Source: Prionace glauca
Taxonomy: Eukaryota; Chordata; Chondrichthyes; Carcharhiniformes; Carcharhinidae
Assembly (NCBI GenBank): GCA_037974335.1
Contig: CM075760.1
Span: 69,995,627 to 70,059,626 of the forward strand
Direction: 5' to 3'
Length of the DNA stretch: 64,000 nt
Positions 1 through 11,089 of the stretch are shown here, piece by piece; within the stretch, counting starts at the first letter, position 1, and each line of letters opens with the position of its first letter. The position numbers and the translations under genes were made by a program. The notes under the pieces were generated by a model. The model made no database searches and was not told the origin of the DNA. It saw nothing but the letters and a program-made list of their open reading frames with translations.

Positions 1-240
1 CAGGGACAGAGGGCAGAGAGCTGAGGGACAGTGTGGGGGGGGTGAGGGAAAGAACAGAGATCCGGGGGAGAGGACACAGAGCTGGAGGGAAGTGTAGAGG
101 GCCACGTGGAAATACAGAGAGCCGGATAAAAGGGGAAAAGAGCCACCGTGAAAGTCAGAGACCCAGGGGAAAGGGCAAAGAGCTGGGGAAATGGGCACAG
201 AGGGGGTGATGGATGGGCAGAGTGAGGAGGTTCAGAATAG
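1..240 (+). repeat. Purine-rich AGCT-containing block, 3' end (J-C intron of cluster 1)
   Basis: G- and A-rich irregular repeats of the type GGGCAGAGAGCTGAGGG on the coding strand. The block matches about 56,827-57,065 apart from small indels, so it is the 3' part of the same element seen whole upstream of the second CH1. It lies about 1 kb before CH1 of cluster 1 and therefore in that cluster's J-C intron. GAGCT occurs several times. The start is cut by the window edge. A switch-region-like role is inference only. Confidence 0.75.
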
Positions 241-539
241 AGCTAGCACCACAATCAGCTCATCTGTAATCTCAGTGAATGATGGAGGAGACTTCAGGGC
301 CCAAATGGGAAACTCTTGGTATTAATGTATGATCCGTCAATCCGTCAATAAATGTTGGATTTATTTGAATTTATAATCACATTTAGAGTTTCCTAATCAT
401 TCAGTAAATATTCATTCCGGAGGTATTTTTGAAGCAAAGTCACTAATCTCCGTTTTGTGGAGTGAGAGGCAGTGAGTTGGAGAGAGGAAGGGGCACCAAT
501 TAGTTTGAACCCAGGCAATTTCCAAAACTAGTGTGGAGA

Positions 540-650
540 TGCCGGAGTGAGGTTGGTGTGGGCACAGTAAGGATTCTCACAACACCAGGTTAAAGTCCAA
601 CAGGTTTATTTGGAATCACAAACTGTTGGAGCTCCCTCATCAGGTGAGTG
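540..650 (+). repeat. Dispersed repeat (GTGTGGAGATGCCGG family)
   Basis: This stretch runs from GTGTGGAGATGCCGG through CAGGTTAAAGTCCAACAGG to CTCATCAGGTGAGTGG. The same family occurs in the duplicated position at 57,352-57,470 and in inverted orientation at 26,680-26,810, where it is flanked by a target duplication. It is therefore a mobile repeat. I see no coding capacity and cannot assign a class. Confidence 0.7.
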
Positions 651-977
651 GATAGTCTGAATGAAGGGAGAACTTCTTCATCACAAAGTGTTGTTGTTTG
701 AGAAATAAACAGCGGTTCATCACACACTGCTGTTGTTGAGAAATAAATAGTTGCTGCAATAATGGAGACAATCTTTGCTGTTTTCTGTCAATCCAATGAA
801 TGACATGTCATTGTGAGACTAACAGAATGTGTATTTTTTCTTCCTAATTTGATAGAAGTGGAGACAGGGATATGAGTTTCTACAGAGATGACAATTCCCA
901 AATGATAGAAGTAACATCATCGCAAAGGCGGATGAAAGATTTAATCGGGAAATATTAGGGATAAGTTCATAATTCAA

Positions 978-1145
978 ATCAATGTTGGAGATAGAAACAT
1001 AGAAAAGAGAAGCTGGAGTAGGCCATTCGGCCCTTGGAGCCTACTCCGCCTTTCACTTTGGTCAGAGCTCATCACTATCCTGATCACACCTACTACCCAT
1101 ATCCCTTCATCCCTTTAACACCAAGAGCTATATCTAATATAGAAA
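978..1145 (-). repeat. LINE/SINE 3'-end fragment, antisense
   Basis: Reads in reverse as the 3' terminus common in this window: GGAGTAGGCCATTCGGCC, with an ATAGAAACATAG-like tail. The same type of end closes LINE copies elsewhere in the window, for example near 9,830 and 21,090. It lies in the J-C intron just upstream of CH1 and is duplicated at about 57,805-57,965. Confidence 0.6.
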
Positions 1146-1222
1146 CCTATTTGTAACAATGTTTGATGACTTAATAAATGCAAGTAAGAGTCTAACTTGT
1201 TCAATTGGCTATTCTTTCCCAG

Positions 1223-1522
1223 CGACACCGTCTGCGCCCACTCTGTATGGCCTGGTCTCCCCCTGTCAGCAACAGAACTCCGGCGGCTCCATCACCTTCG
1301 GATGTTTGGCGATGGATTACCTTCCAGATGTCTCCAAAGTGACCTGGAAGAAAAATGGGCAAACGGTCCCCAGTGGGTTTAAGACTTACCCGTCAGTGAG
1401 AAACACGAAGGGAACCTACACCCTGAGCAGCCAGTTAACCATCAGCGACTCAGCGGGAGAATGTCCCAGAATTGACTGTGAGGTTCAACACAACAGCTCA
1501 GTCAAGAACATTGAAATACTAT
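1223..1522 (+). CDS. IgM heavy chain CH1 exon, cluster 1
   Basis: First constant immunoglobulin domain of a mu-type heavy chain; it pairs with the light chain. The exon is 300 nt, bounded by a polypyrimidine tract with AG at 1221-1222 and a GTAAGT donor at 1523. Splicing phase is 1 on both sides. The product starts TPSAPTLYGLVSPC after the split codon. It has the Ig-fold pair Cys (FGCLAMDY) and Cys (IDCEVQHN), the Trp of VTWKK, an extra N-terminal Cys suited to the light-chain disulfide, and an NSS glycosylation sequon near the end. SAPTLYGLVS and TYPSVRN are typical of shark IgM CH1. The product is identical in sequence to the second copy at 58,043-58,342. Reading frame open upstream of 1223 is intronic. 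Confidence 0.95.
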
Positions 1523-1654
1523 GTAAGTGTTATGGAGCTTGTGTGAAACAGAAACACTGTGGTTAACATGTAGGGCCTTGGTTATAACTCAGTTAAATAG
1601 ATGTGCATCATTCGGCCCTCTGGATTGGTCCAGTTAGTGTCTATTGACTGCAAA

Positions 1655-1862
1655 TGAGTTAGAACATAGAACATAGAACATTACAGCGCAGTACAGGCCA
1701 TTCGGCTCTCGATGTTGCGCCGACCAGTGGAACCAATCTCATGACCCTCTAACCTAAACTATTCCAATATTATCCATATGACTATCCACTGACCATTTGA
1801 ACGCCCTTAAAGTTGGCGAGTCCACAATGCTGCAGACAGGGCTTTCCACGCCCTCTCTACCC
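1655..1862 (-). mobile_element. LINE 3'-end fragment (CR1-like), antisense in CH1-CH2 intron
   Basis: On the minus strand it encodes the C-terminal end of a CR1/Rex1-like ORF2 (RAWxAL...). In the duplicate at 58,476-58,683 this end is better preserved as RAWNALPAAVVDSP followed by FKWSVDSHMDNI. It ends in a GTTCTATGTTCTATG-type tail at 1,662-1,680. It is 5' truncated. It is shared by both clusters, so it was inserted before they were duplicated or homogenised. Confidence 0.75.
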
Positions 1863-1934
1863 TCTGTTGACAAAAGTTTAATTGATCCACATCTTCTGCA
1901 GGAAATGACTGATCTGTTTTTTTTTTCCCTGAAG

Positions 1935-2249
1935 GCCCTCCGCCTGTGATCCCTCCAACTCTTATCCTCACCGTGAGTTCCAGTGAAGAAATCTCACACA
2001 GGAAATTCGCAATCATCGTCTGTTCAATCATCGATTTCCAGCCAGGGTCAATGGAAGTGAGTTGGCTGAAGAATGGGGAACCCACGCATTCAGGAATTGT
2101 CACCTCTCCCCCCTGTCGATTGAACGGGAACTTCTCGGCCAGCAGTCGGCTGACAGTCTCCGCTGGGGAATGGTTCAGCAAAGCGGTCTATACCTGCCAG
2201 GTCACTCACCTAGGAGACACTCAGAGTCAGAACATCAGCGTATCTCGGG
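1935..2249 (+). CDS. IgM heavy chain CH2 exon, cluster 1
   Basis: Second constant domain, 315 nt, acceptor CTGAAG before 1935 and donor GTAAGA at 2250, phase 1 at both ends. The joined codon gives Cys, then [15 protein letters not shown], a proline-rich start typical of a domain boundary. The Ig-fold Cys residues are in IIVCSIIDF and YTCQVTH, with Trp in VSWLKNG. Sequons occur at NFS and at NIS near the C-terminus. I see no amino-acid difference from the second copy at 58,756-59,070. Confidence 0.95.
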
Positions 2250-2419
2250 GTAAGATACTCAAACAGAGGACAACATATATCATTCTGATGTTAATCAGAA
2301 TTAGGGATCTATTCAAGTTGGTACAAAGCATTGAACAACTTGTAAGTTATTGCCATGTAGTTTGCTGCATTAGGACAATATCTCATTCAGAATTTCATCA
2401 GAAAAACATTTTTTTGTTA

Positions 2420-2735
2420 TCCCTTCCTGAGATGTGCATTTATTTCCCAAACCTGAGGGCACTGAAGTGTCACTCACGTTGCTGTGAATCTGGAGTCACA
2501 TGCATGCCAGGCCAGATAAAGACAGCAGGTTGATTTTGGTAAGGAACATTTGTGAACTAGGAGGGGTTTTACAGCAATCGCTTCATGAAAACCATTTCAA
2601 CTTTTAATTATAGATGTTTACAAAATTCAAATTTCACATTTGCAATAATGGGATTCGAATCTGTGTCCCCAGAGTCTTGCCCTAGGTTATAAGTCCATTG
2701 ACAACACCATATGCCACAGCCTCCCCTTAAAAGAG
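2420..2735 (-). mobile_element. tRNA-derived SINE, antisense, in CH2-CH3 intron
   Basis: The right-hand end, read in reverse, resembles a tRNA-derived promoter head (AGGCTGTGGCATATGGTGTT, then ACACAGATTCGAATCCC with a B-box-like GATTCGAATCC). The body includes GTCACATGCATGCCAGGCC. Related copies lie at 35,405-35,700 (same orientation) and 33,540-33,665 and 42,540-42,735 (opposite orientation). It is duplicated at about 59,241-59,556. It is not a functional tRNA gene. Confidence 0.7.
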
Positions 2736-3165
2736 TGCCCCCTTTCGGTTTGAAGCAATATAGTGAGTGAGGTGGCCTTGATGTCAGCTTGTTCCTGAGA
2801 CAGCTGGTAAAATTTGGAGAGACAGTAAGTGTTAGACTGCTTCACAGGTCACAGCACAGGGGTAAAATATTGGAAAGTGCATCCACCCTATCTATAAACC
2901 AACGGTCAGTACTTTTTCCTTGAGATCAGGATGGTGTGTTTGTTTGGGAATTCTCCAATTCTGATTCATGGAAATGTTACCGCTGCTCCAATATTTAATA
3001 CAGGGAATAATTCCATACAGCAAGCTGGCTTCCCATTCGCCATGGAAGGTGAAAGGCCAGAGTTAGAGATTGATATATTGAAGGCGACTTTGTCTCCTTC
3101 AGGCTGAAGACTGCTGTCCTGCTTCTGAAGGGGAACTAGGGCTCATTTTCATTTCTCATTCACAG

Positions 3166-3474
3166 ATCCTCTCCCGTGCCTTGATACCACAGTGAAGATA
3201 CAGCCACCACCAATAGAACAGGTCTTACTGGAGGCGACCGTGACCTTAACCTGCATCATTTCTCATGCTCCTGATGGAGTTAACGTGTCCTGGATCCGAG
3301 ACAGGAAGTATTTGAAATCAGAGATTGCCGAAAAGCCCGGAGCGGATCCTGACAGCGTGATCAGCAAATTAAGCATCTCCACACAAGCCTGGCTGAGTGC
3401 GGCTGTGTTTGAGTGCGTGGTGAGCCATCAGGATCTGCCGACTCCTCTAAGAACATCTATCCACAAGGAAACAG
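3166..3474 (+). CDS. IgM heavy chain CH3 exon, cluster 1
   Basis: Third constant domain, 309 nt, acceptor CATTCACAG before 3166, donor GTGAGC at 3475, phase 1. The product begins [16 protein letters not shown] and contains LTCIISH and FECVVSHQD around the fold cysteines, WIRDRK as core Trp, and an NVS sequon. The early Cys (PLPC) is outside the fold and could serve an inter-chain bond, which is inference. Against the second copy (59,987-60,295) it differs by Pro to Arg (GADPDS/GADRDS) and Thr to Ala (PLRTSI/PLRASI). Confidence 0.95.
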
Positions 3475-3504
3475 GTGAGCTGAGAGATTGAAGCAATAAA
3501 TGTA

Positions 3505-4235
3505 GGGTCAACAGCAGGGTTCTGAGCAATGTGGAGGAACAGAAAGATCCCGGGGTTCATATCCACAGATCTCTGAAGATTGCCACTCAAGTGGATAGAG
3601 CCGTGAAGAAGGCTTAAAGTGTGTTAGTGTTTATTAACAGGGGGTTAGAGTTTAAGAGCCGTGGGGTTATACTGCAAGTGTACAGGGCCTTGGTGAGACC
3701 ACATTTGGAATATTGTGTGCAGTTCTAGTCACCTCACTATAAGGAGGATGTGGAAGCATTAGAGAGAGTGCAGAGGAGATTTACCAGGATGCTGCCTGGT
3801 TTGGAGGGTAGGTCTTATGAGGAAAGGTTGAGGGAGCTGGGGCTTTTCTCTTTAGAACAGAGGAGGATGAGAGGCGACTAAATAGAGGTTTATAAGATGG
3901 TGAGGGGGATTGATAGAGTGGATGTTCAGAGACTATTTCCTCGGGTTACTAGGGGGGCATTACTATAAGGTTCATGGTGGGAGATACAGGAGGGATGTCT
4001 GAGGTAGATTCTTTACTCAGAGTGTGGTTACGGTGTGGAATGCACTGCCTGCTGTGATAGTGGAGTCAGACACTTTAGGAACTTTCAAGCGGTTATTGGA
4101 TAGACACATGGAGCACACCAGAATGATAGGGAGTGGGAGAGCTTGATCTTGGGTTTGGACATAGCTCGGCACAACATTGAGGGCCGAAGGGCCTGTACTG
4201 TGCTGTAATGTTCTATGTCTCTATGTAAATGCATC
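3505..4235 (+). mobile_element. LINE 3' portion (CR1/L2-like) in CH3-CH4 intron
   Basis: Decayed 3' part of a LINE ORF2. Recognisable pieces are the translated relics of VRPHLEYCVQF (near 3,690-3,725), [14 protein letters not shown] (near 3,755-3,800), YEERL and the LEQRRMRGD segment, followed by a 3' end that reads GGCCTGTACTGTGCTGTAATG and an ATGTCTCTATG tail. Several stops interrupt it. It is duplicated with few differences at 60,326-61,056. Confidence 0.8.
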
Positions 4236-4695
4236 ACTGTGTCTATCTCCAGTGAAAGTGTACTACTCAATAGTTAGTATTCAGTGCATTAATGTTCTCC
4301 CCTGAACTAAACGACTCTGGGCCGATTGATATGTTTATGGGGAGTTTGATGTGTTGATGAGTGAAAAGTGAACTGAAGGCGATGTTATTGGGTTTAGATT
4401 GAAGAAGAAGGGAGGAGCCTGATGTGGAGCATCAAAAACCAGAAAACCAAAAAGGAAAGTAGATCACTTGGGCCGAATGGCCTGATTCTGTGCTGTAAAC
4501 TTTCTGAATCTTTCCACTCCGCCCCCTCCTGAGTTATTTGAGAAAAGAATTGTGTTCACCTCCCCTCCAAGCTGCAAATCAAAAATGGGAAGAGTTAAAA
4601 TCAGAAGCGAAGCACATTTTCCTGATATCTCACCAGTGGTTTCATTGTCTCCAGAACTCTCCAGTTTATTGACATTTATTGTACATTTTCTGCAG

Positions 4696-5087
4696 ATCCA
4701 AATCCGCGGGAACCGGTCGTCTCTGTCCTCCTGCCCTCGGCAGAAGACGTCTCCGCTCAGAGTTTCGTCTCCCTCAGCTGCTTAGTGAGAGGTTTCTCCC
4801 CCCGAGAGATCTTCGTCAAGTGGACCGTCAACGACAAGCCGGTGAATCCCGGGAACTACAGGAACACCGAGGTGGTGGCGGACAACGGCGATAGCTCCTT
4901 CTTCATGTACAGCCTGTTATCCATTGCAGCAGAGGAATGGTCTAGCGGCGCTTCTTACTCCTGTGTGGTGGGACATGAAGCCATCCCCTTGAAGATCATC
5001 AACAGAACAGTTGACAAATCCAGCGGTAAACCCAGTTTTGTGAACATTTCCCTTGCACTGATGGACACTGTTAATTCATGTCAATGA
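4696..5087 (+). CDS. IgM heavy chain CH4 exon with secretory tailpiece, cluster 1
   Basis: Fourth constant domain plus secretory tail; stop TGA at 5085-5087. Acceptor is TTTCTGCAG before 4696, phase 1. The product starts [20 protein letters not shown] and has [17 protein letters not shown] and [12 protein letters not shown], the hallmark CH4 motifs. The tail after position 5025 is a mu tailpiece: [20 protein letters not shown], with the NIS sequon and the penultimate Cys used by IgM for polymerisation and J-chain bonding. An internal donor, AGCG|GTAAAC at 5026, would remove the tail and join TM1 for the membrane form, as in mu genes of other jawed vertebrates. It differs from the second copy by Val/Ile (FVSLSC/FISLSC) and Asp/Glu (ADNGD/AENGD). 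Confidence 0.96.
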
Positions 5088-5114
5088 GAGTCACTCACTT
5101 CCATTAAAAACTAC

Positions 5115-5129
5115 AATAAAAAGAATAAA
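5115..5129 (+). terminator. Poly(A) signals for secreted IgM, cluster 1
   Basis: Two AATAAA hexamers, at 5115-5120 and 5124-5129, lie 28 and 37 bases after the CH4 stop. They suit a very short 3' UTR for the secretory mRNA. The pair is conserved in the second cluster at 61,937-61,951. Confidence 0.75.
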
Positions 5130-6159
5130 AACATTTTCCTCTAACGATCAATGAAATACCCAATTGTTTAATTGGTTGTTTTTCAGTTTTACTTCCATAT
5201 CTTTGATTTTGAGTCAGATATTTTCATGTCTCGGACCCAACATTGTTGAACCAGTGCTCCCAGCGGAGATAGACACTGGGTCAGGGATAGAGTAGAGCAC
5301 ATTCATTACAGGATTCTGCAAAATATCTTCACTGACTTTCCTCCCGCTGAGGGGAAAACACTCCGACATTTTTAACATGTCTGACACACAAACACAACAT
5401 TTAGATCGCTGGGCCCTGTTTCTCTCATTGACCACCTCTTTAAGCTGCTGCACCGCACCCATTGGGAACTGAAGTGAGGGTCACACACAAAAAACATGGA
5501 GAAATATTCCCCCCCATCGGATTGAGGGAGAGTGAAATTGTTAACATCCTGGATTCCCACTAACCCAGCAAAGAGAGGGGAGGAGCAGTAGTTAATCCAT
5601 GTCCCAAAACTTCCTCAATGAAAAGAGGAGGAATGTCATTATTTAATCCACTCACCTCCACCTCCTCAGTGGTTAGAACCATCAGGGACATTGTATCACC
5701 GGGTAGGGAGAGGGAAACTCTGAGCTCACTCTCCTCCCTCTTCTGTGTTTGGAAGGGAACATTTCTCTACTATAAGGACCCAGTTGCTAACAGTACAAAT
5801 TAGTTTCCGGTTTACTTGCTACAGATTTTGAAGTATCATCATCTTAATCATTGAAATATATATATAAACTAATGCAACATAATTTAAAATGTCTCAACAC
5901 TCTTGTTCCTGTTAATCATCTGCTGGCATTGATTTCCCAGAATACAAATTTAAACAAGTCATAGATTCCTCCCCGGGTTTTAACTGTTCTGTCCCTGAGC
6001 TCTCTGAGATACATCAATGAATTATTTCATTCTCTCTCCTGATGTCACCGTGCCCCTCACATAAAATACATTTCTCCAGCAAAACATTGAAAATATGTTC
6101 CATTATCCGGGTTGTCTGGATCATATTCACTTCACTATGGTCGGTGAAACTTGGAGCAA

Positions 6160-6836
6160 CAGTTAAAAAAATACACACACTGATAATGCTGCCCAAAACT
6201 GTCACAATTATACATACATACACAGGCGTACACACCCACACTCACACACACACTCACACACACACACGCACACTCTCACACACACATACACACACTCACA
6301 CACACATACACACACTACACACACTACACACACACACAAACACATACATACACACACTACACACTCACACACACATACACACACTCACACACACATACAC
6401 ACACACATTCACACATACAGACACACTACACACTCACACACATACACACACACACGCACACACAGAAACGTGGACACAATTGCACAAATACACATACTCA
6501 TACATATGCACACGAATACAGAATGTTAATAGAACACACAAACGCATACACATAGTCCCACACACAGAAATATAGACAGGCACATTCAAATACAGACACA
6601 GAATCTCACAAATACACAATACGCACAAATACATACACAACAAAAACACAGATACATTCATAAATACAAATGCACATACACGGATCAGAAGAACACACAA
6701 TATACGCACAAACGAACTCAAACAAGCACGCTCCCTCGAATACACTAATGGACTATACATATACAAACAAAAATGCGTGCATACACAAATACTCTCTCTT
6801 TCTCTCTCGCTCTCTCTCTGTCCCACACGCACCATG

Positions 6837-6870
<34 letters not shown>

Positions 6871-7870
6871 CATATACACGCACACATGCATGCACAAGGG
6901 GGCATACACCCACACCTGCACACACAGGCACGGACTTGTACAAGAAGGCACAAAACAAAACATGCACACAAATTATCAGATATGTACAAACGCCCGCAGA
7001 AACACACACAAACACACAACTACACACTTACCTAAACATACGGACTAGGTACACGGACACAAACACAAACACGTACATGCATACACACAATACGGACAGA
7101 TAACATTTATGCAGGTCCAAAACATACACAAATAGATGCACACACTCAAACAAATGCATGTTCTCACACGTTCACGCTGAAATGAATACAGATATAGAGA
7201 CCCACAATGTTATACACATTATCACTTATTCAGGGAAATAGATATAACAATATTAACACACTGCTTATAGAGGAACAGAGAGCAAAATATTTTCACACAA
7301 ACATGTGGATGCAAACATTCACACGCTCCTTCAGAACAGAACACCACGGAACACAATACTACACATGGAAACACAGCCATACACTGACACATTGTTATAA
7401 ATAACTACCAACACGAATTTACATGCACTAATATGTCAACAGATACACACACAAACGCACGGAGGAACAGACACACACAGAAAGAGAAGGAAACATTATT
7501 CGAGTGACACAAATTAACACATTGAAACAGGCAGAAACACGTGCACACGTTAAGAGTGGCATTCATAAATATACAGAGACTTCACACAATAATAGTCATA
7601 TATCCACAATATCTGAAGAATAAATTATACACACAGACACACAGCTACACAAATCAACAAACACAGGCAAATGAACATGTTCATTATCCCTCATACACAC
7701 AGATTAACTCAGGACCAAAAATTAATGCAGCTCAGGAAGTGTTCACACACACACACACACACACACACTCACAGACACACACACACACACGCACTGACGC
7801 ACACACACACACAGACTCACAGACACACACACACACAGACGCGCACACACACACACACACATACAATCTT
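6160..7870 (+). repeat. CA-rich simple-sequence block in CH4-TM1 intron
   Basis: About 1.7 kb of interrupted ACAC-rich DNA with short pure (CA)n tracts, for example 6,835-6,862 and 7,745-7,770, plus a CTCTCT run near 6,790-6,820. Long open frames on both strands here are low-complexity artefacts. The first kilobase is matched almost exactly at 62,984-64,000. Between CH4 (5,087) and TM1 (8,419) the remaining intron shows no gene. Confidence 0.9.
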
Positions 7871-8418
7871 TAATACAAACGGCAGGTGAATGATGAAAGT
7901 AAAATTTAAATGTGAATTTGAATGGACATACACACCGATGACTATCCCAATTCTCAAAACACCGCCAAACACGTTGAGAAACTGAGTTAAGCTCATGATT
8001 TACTAAACATTTCCACTGTAAATAAGCAAAGATTGGAAATTACATCCCAGATCTTAAACAGCAGCATTCACAGTTTACTGATCAGTCACCATCTGTGGAA
8101 ACAATCATTGACAGGGGAATGTTTCTCCAGATCAGTCAGAACATTCTTCAATAAGGGTTAGTGGCAAATAGTTCAAAATGAACTGATTATCAAGAAAACA
8201 CCTTCAGTGCTTTCTGACATGGACTCTCCAAGGATCAGGTGTGAAAATAGTTATGGAGATCTGTTACTGAGTGTCCTGAATTTAACAGGAGATATACATT
8301 GAAAATTAGACATGAGAATGAATGAACAGTTTATGAAGGAGAAGAGGGAAAAGAAAACAATGAGATTCCCTGGATAAATAAAGTAATCTAATTCCATTTC
8401 CTGGCCTCTGTCCCCTAG

Positions 8419-8546
8419 ACCCCACCGACCGCATCTGGATTGAAGACAGTGAGGATGATAACAGCAACATCTGGACAACCGCTTCCACATTCATCGTCCT
8501 GTTCTTCCTGAGCATTTTCTACAGCACTGCCGTCACTCTGGTGAAG
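8419..8546 (+). CDS. IgM membrane exon TM1, cluster 1
   Basis: Exon of 128 nt between acceptor TGTCCCCTAG and donor GTGAGA at 8547. Joined to the internal CH4 donor (phase 1) it reads [19 protein letters not shown], an acidic extracellular spacer, then a membrane segment [19 protein letters not shown] and [15 protein letters not shown] closely parallels the mu transmembrane end of other vertebrates (FYSTTVTLFK), including the polar Tyr-Ser-Thr that contacts the Ig-alpha/beta signalling pair. The exon ends in phase 0. Confidence 0.95.
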
Positions 8547-8680
8547 GTGAGATGATTCAATTCACTCACATTTCAAACTGGCAGAATGGATTTGAAAAAT
8601 CTCTCATTGTTTCACTGATTAAAAACATTAATGTCCCGCATCAGAAACATCTGCTTCAATATTGCCTCTTTATTTTACAG

Positions 8681-8689
8681 ATCAAATGA
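8681..8689 (+). CDS. IgM membrane exon TM2 (cytoplasmic end), cluster 1
   Basis: The acceptor TATTTTACAG at 8671-8680 is followed by ATC AAA TGA, giving a cytoplasmic tail of ...VK-IK-stop. This matches the minimal three-residue mu cytoplasmic tail (KVK) of other vertebrates. The exon's 3' UTR continues to the poly(A) signals near 9,140-9,156. Confidence 0.88.
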   Translation: MK

Positions 8690-9139
8690 TGGGTTGAATT
8701 TTGGACGCTGCAGATTTCCGTCAGCTGATTATAAAGATCTGTGAATGGCTCCAATACAATATCTGCTCTCGGTGAATCTATCAGTAAATGTCTCTCAGTT
8801 TATCATTCTGGATCTGTAACTGAGGCAACATTGGACATTATTTCAGTTTTCAGTGTGAAAAGTACGAGGTTGTTTTTTGTTATAATGTTATTGTGGTTAA
8901 TAGTTTCCCTCCTAGTGTAAAATTAATGTATAAATAATTTCTCATTCCTTATTCACGTTTGTTAATTCCTCTTTCTATTAAGGATCTGTATTCTCTTTCT
9001 GGTTAATGTAACAGATGTACAAATATTGACGGATTCTCCGTACATGTCTCCTGTTCTCAATGTGACCCTCGATCGCTATGTTCACTTTCCTAACTTTAAA
9101 AAAAAACAATTTCGCTGTAAAATATTCTCTGAATTTTTA

Positions 9140-9156
9140 AATAAATTTTGAATAAA
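9140..9156 (+). terminator. Poly(A) signals for membrane IgM, cluster 1
   Basis: AATAAA at 9140-9145 and 9151-9156, about 450-470 bases past the TM2 stop, with no stronger signal between. They mark the likely end of the membrane transcript and of cluster 1. Placement is inference from motif and position. Confidence 0.6.
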
Positions 9157-9244
9157 AATTTAACCATCCCTGTCTTGGCTTAATTCCGTTCTCCTAAACC
9201 CATCAACTCCGCTCCATTTCCCTATGATCCGGTTTCCCCCCCTT

Positions 9245-9345
9245 TCCCAGATAGGCATGTCCTCCCCAGTCATGGGTGGGATGTGGTTGAACTCAGGACC
9301 CTCTAGAGACAGAGTCACTGCGCCACCCAGTGACCCACCCGTGTA
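9245..9345 (-). mobile_element. tRNA-like SINE head, antisense
   Basis: Read in reverse it gives GGTGGCGCAGTGACTCTGTC and then GAGTTCAACC, which are A-box- and B-box-like segments of a tRNA-derived SINE. It is short and probably truncated; it is not a tRNA gene. Confidence 0.45.
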
Positions 9346-9439
9346 AAGACACCTTCATCTCTGCCTTTTTCTGATCAAATCCAGAGACAGAATGAATGAA
9401 GAATGAGGAGAACCTCAGTGAATTCACTCATAAACTGGT

Positions 9440-9865
9440 CTGTCATGGAGTTTAGAAGGATGAGGGGGGATGTTATAGAGACGTATAAGATAATGAAAGG
9501 GATGGATAGGGTAGAGGGAGAGGGATTCTTCCCACTTAGAAAGGATAGCAGGACTAGAGAGCACAGCCTCAAGATAAGGGGGGGAGAGGTGCACTTTATG
9601 TCAGAGTTGAGGAGGAACTTCTTCACTCAAAGGGATGGTGAATCTTTGGAATTCTCTGCCCATTGAAGTGGTGGAGGCTACCTCGTTGAATATATTTAAG
9701 ACACGGGTAGATTTTGACAGACAAGGGAATTAAGGGTTATGGGGAGAAAGCGGGAAAGTGGAACTGATCCACTTCAGATCAGCCATGATCTTATTGAATG
9801 GCGGGGCAGACTCGAAGGGCTAGATGGCCTACTCCTGCTCCTATTTCTCATGTTTCTTTCTTATG
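9440..9865 (+). mobile_element. LINE 3' end (same subfamily as 19.4-21.1 kb)
   Basis: Matches the terminal ORF2 and 3' UTR of the LINE at 20,690-21,110. It includes the FRRMRGDVIETYKIMKGMDR segment, the TRxHSLKIRGG region, a relic of the WNSLPVEVVE motif near 9,650-9,680, and the 3' UTR GATCAGCCATGATCTTATTG. It ends in a TTCTTATGTCCTTATGG tail. Extra bases break the frame near 9,590-9,640. 5' truncated. Confidence 0.85.
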
Positions 9866-10129
9866 TCCTTATGGAGGACCAGCAGCATTTAAACTGCCAT
9901 TAACCTTGTCTGATTCCCCTTAGTCCGCCAGAAATGAGAAATGAATTTGCTCCGAATCTTCACTCCAGGGCATGAAGGGTGTTTCATGTGTTCAAGCTAG
10001 CACTAACTGACCGAACGTAAGGCAGAATGTAAAATCAGAGGACTGGATGCAGGAGGAAAACACGAGAATAATTCCAGAGATCAGAAACTTCAGTGGCGAA
10101 CATATTTTGGAGAGTTTGGGACTAATTTT

Positions 10130-10480
10130 CTTCACAGAAAGTTGCTGATGTGACTGTAATGAGGCATTCAAAATCCTGAGGGGTCTTGACAGAGTAGATA
10201 GAGAGAAACTTTCAATGGCAGAAGGATTTTGACACAGAGGGCACGGGTTGAAGTAAATTGGTGAAGGAAACATGGAGACATCAGGAAAAAACATTTTCAG
10301 ACAGTGAGTGATCCAGACCTGGAATGTGCTGTTTGAGAGTGTGCTGCAGGCACAGCCAATTAATGGGTTCAAAATGGGATTGGATAATTGTCTGAAAATG
10401 AACAAAATGCTAGACTGTGGGGTACAGAGTGTTATTGGATGAACTGGTCTTTTAGAGGGCAAACGCATACATGACGATTC
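10130..10480 (+). mobile_element. Old LINE 3' fragment
   Basis: Reads as a decayed C-terminal ORF2 and 3' UTR region (AGGGTCTTGACAGAGTAGAT..., then TTAATGGGTTCAAAATGGG and GGATAATTGTCTGAAAATG). It is more diverged than the copies at 9.4 and 19.4 kb and is probably another subfamily. Between 9,865 and 10,130 I see nothing recognisable. Confidence 0.55.
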
Positions 10481-10584
10481 AAAGCGGTCTTCTTCTCTGC
10501 TGTAAGTAATCTATCAATGTTGAAAGGGTGACAGTGGCATCGTGGTAATATTTCTGTGAAAGGAATTCCGAGGTAGGCAAATTT

Positions 10585-10915
10585 CTCAAGATAGATATTG
10601 ATCCTGATAAATGCGAGGTGATGCATTTTGGAAGGAATAATGTAGAGGGGAATTACATGATAAAGGGTAGACCAGTTAAGAGTATAGAAATACAGAGGGA
10701 CCCGGGACTGCAAGTGCTCAAGTCTCTGAAGGTGGCAACACAGGTGGAGAAGGTTGCGAAGAAAGCTTACGGAATACTAGCCTTTATAGGAAGGGGTATA
10801 TAGTATAGGAGCTGGCGTCTAATGCTACAGTTGTGCAGAAAGTTGGTTAGACCGCGTTTGGAGTACTGCGTCCAGTTCTGGTCACCTTACTACCGGAAGG
10901 ACATGGAGACCCTGC
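10585..10915 (+). mobile_element. LINE ORF2 fragment (second subfamily)
   Basis: Closely matches 31,820-32,125, the part encoding DKCEVMHFGRNNVEG to VQFWSxYYRKD. It keeps an open stretch for DPDKCEVMHFGRNNVEGNYM and KSLKVATQVEKVAKKAYG, then a stop near 10,801. Both ends are abrupt; the right end is cut within the GGACATGGAGACCCTG sequence. Confidence 0.85.
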
Positions 10916-11089
10916 TGCTGTGACATTGCACCCTCTTGTTTAAACACTCTGCAATGCTGAGACTGGGGAGAGGAGTGAACAACAGGGAGCAGCATTGCAG
11001 CTTCTCTCCCCCCATTGAAACTGGGATTGTTGCTCCATCTGCTGCACCTCCCCACCACATCCACTGGGGGGCAGTCTGGACAATGGGCT

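Noticed and set aside
1807-2181. Minus-strand open frame across CH2
   Set aside because: It is the antisense of CH2 joined by chance to an antisense LINE end; the + strand has matching splice sites, Ig-fold residues and a duplicate.
6014-7027. Long open frames rich in His/Thr or Cys/Val in the CA repeats
   Set aside because: CA and GT repeats lack stop codons in most frames. No domain, no start context, and the region is an intron.
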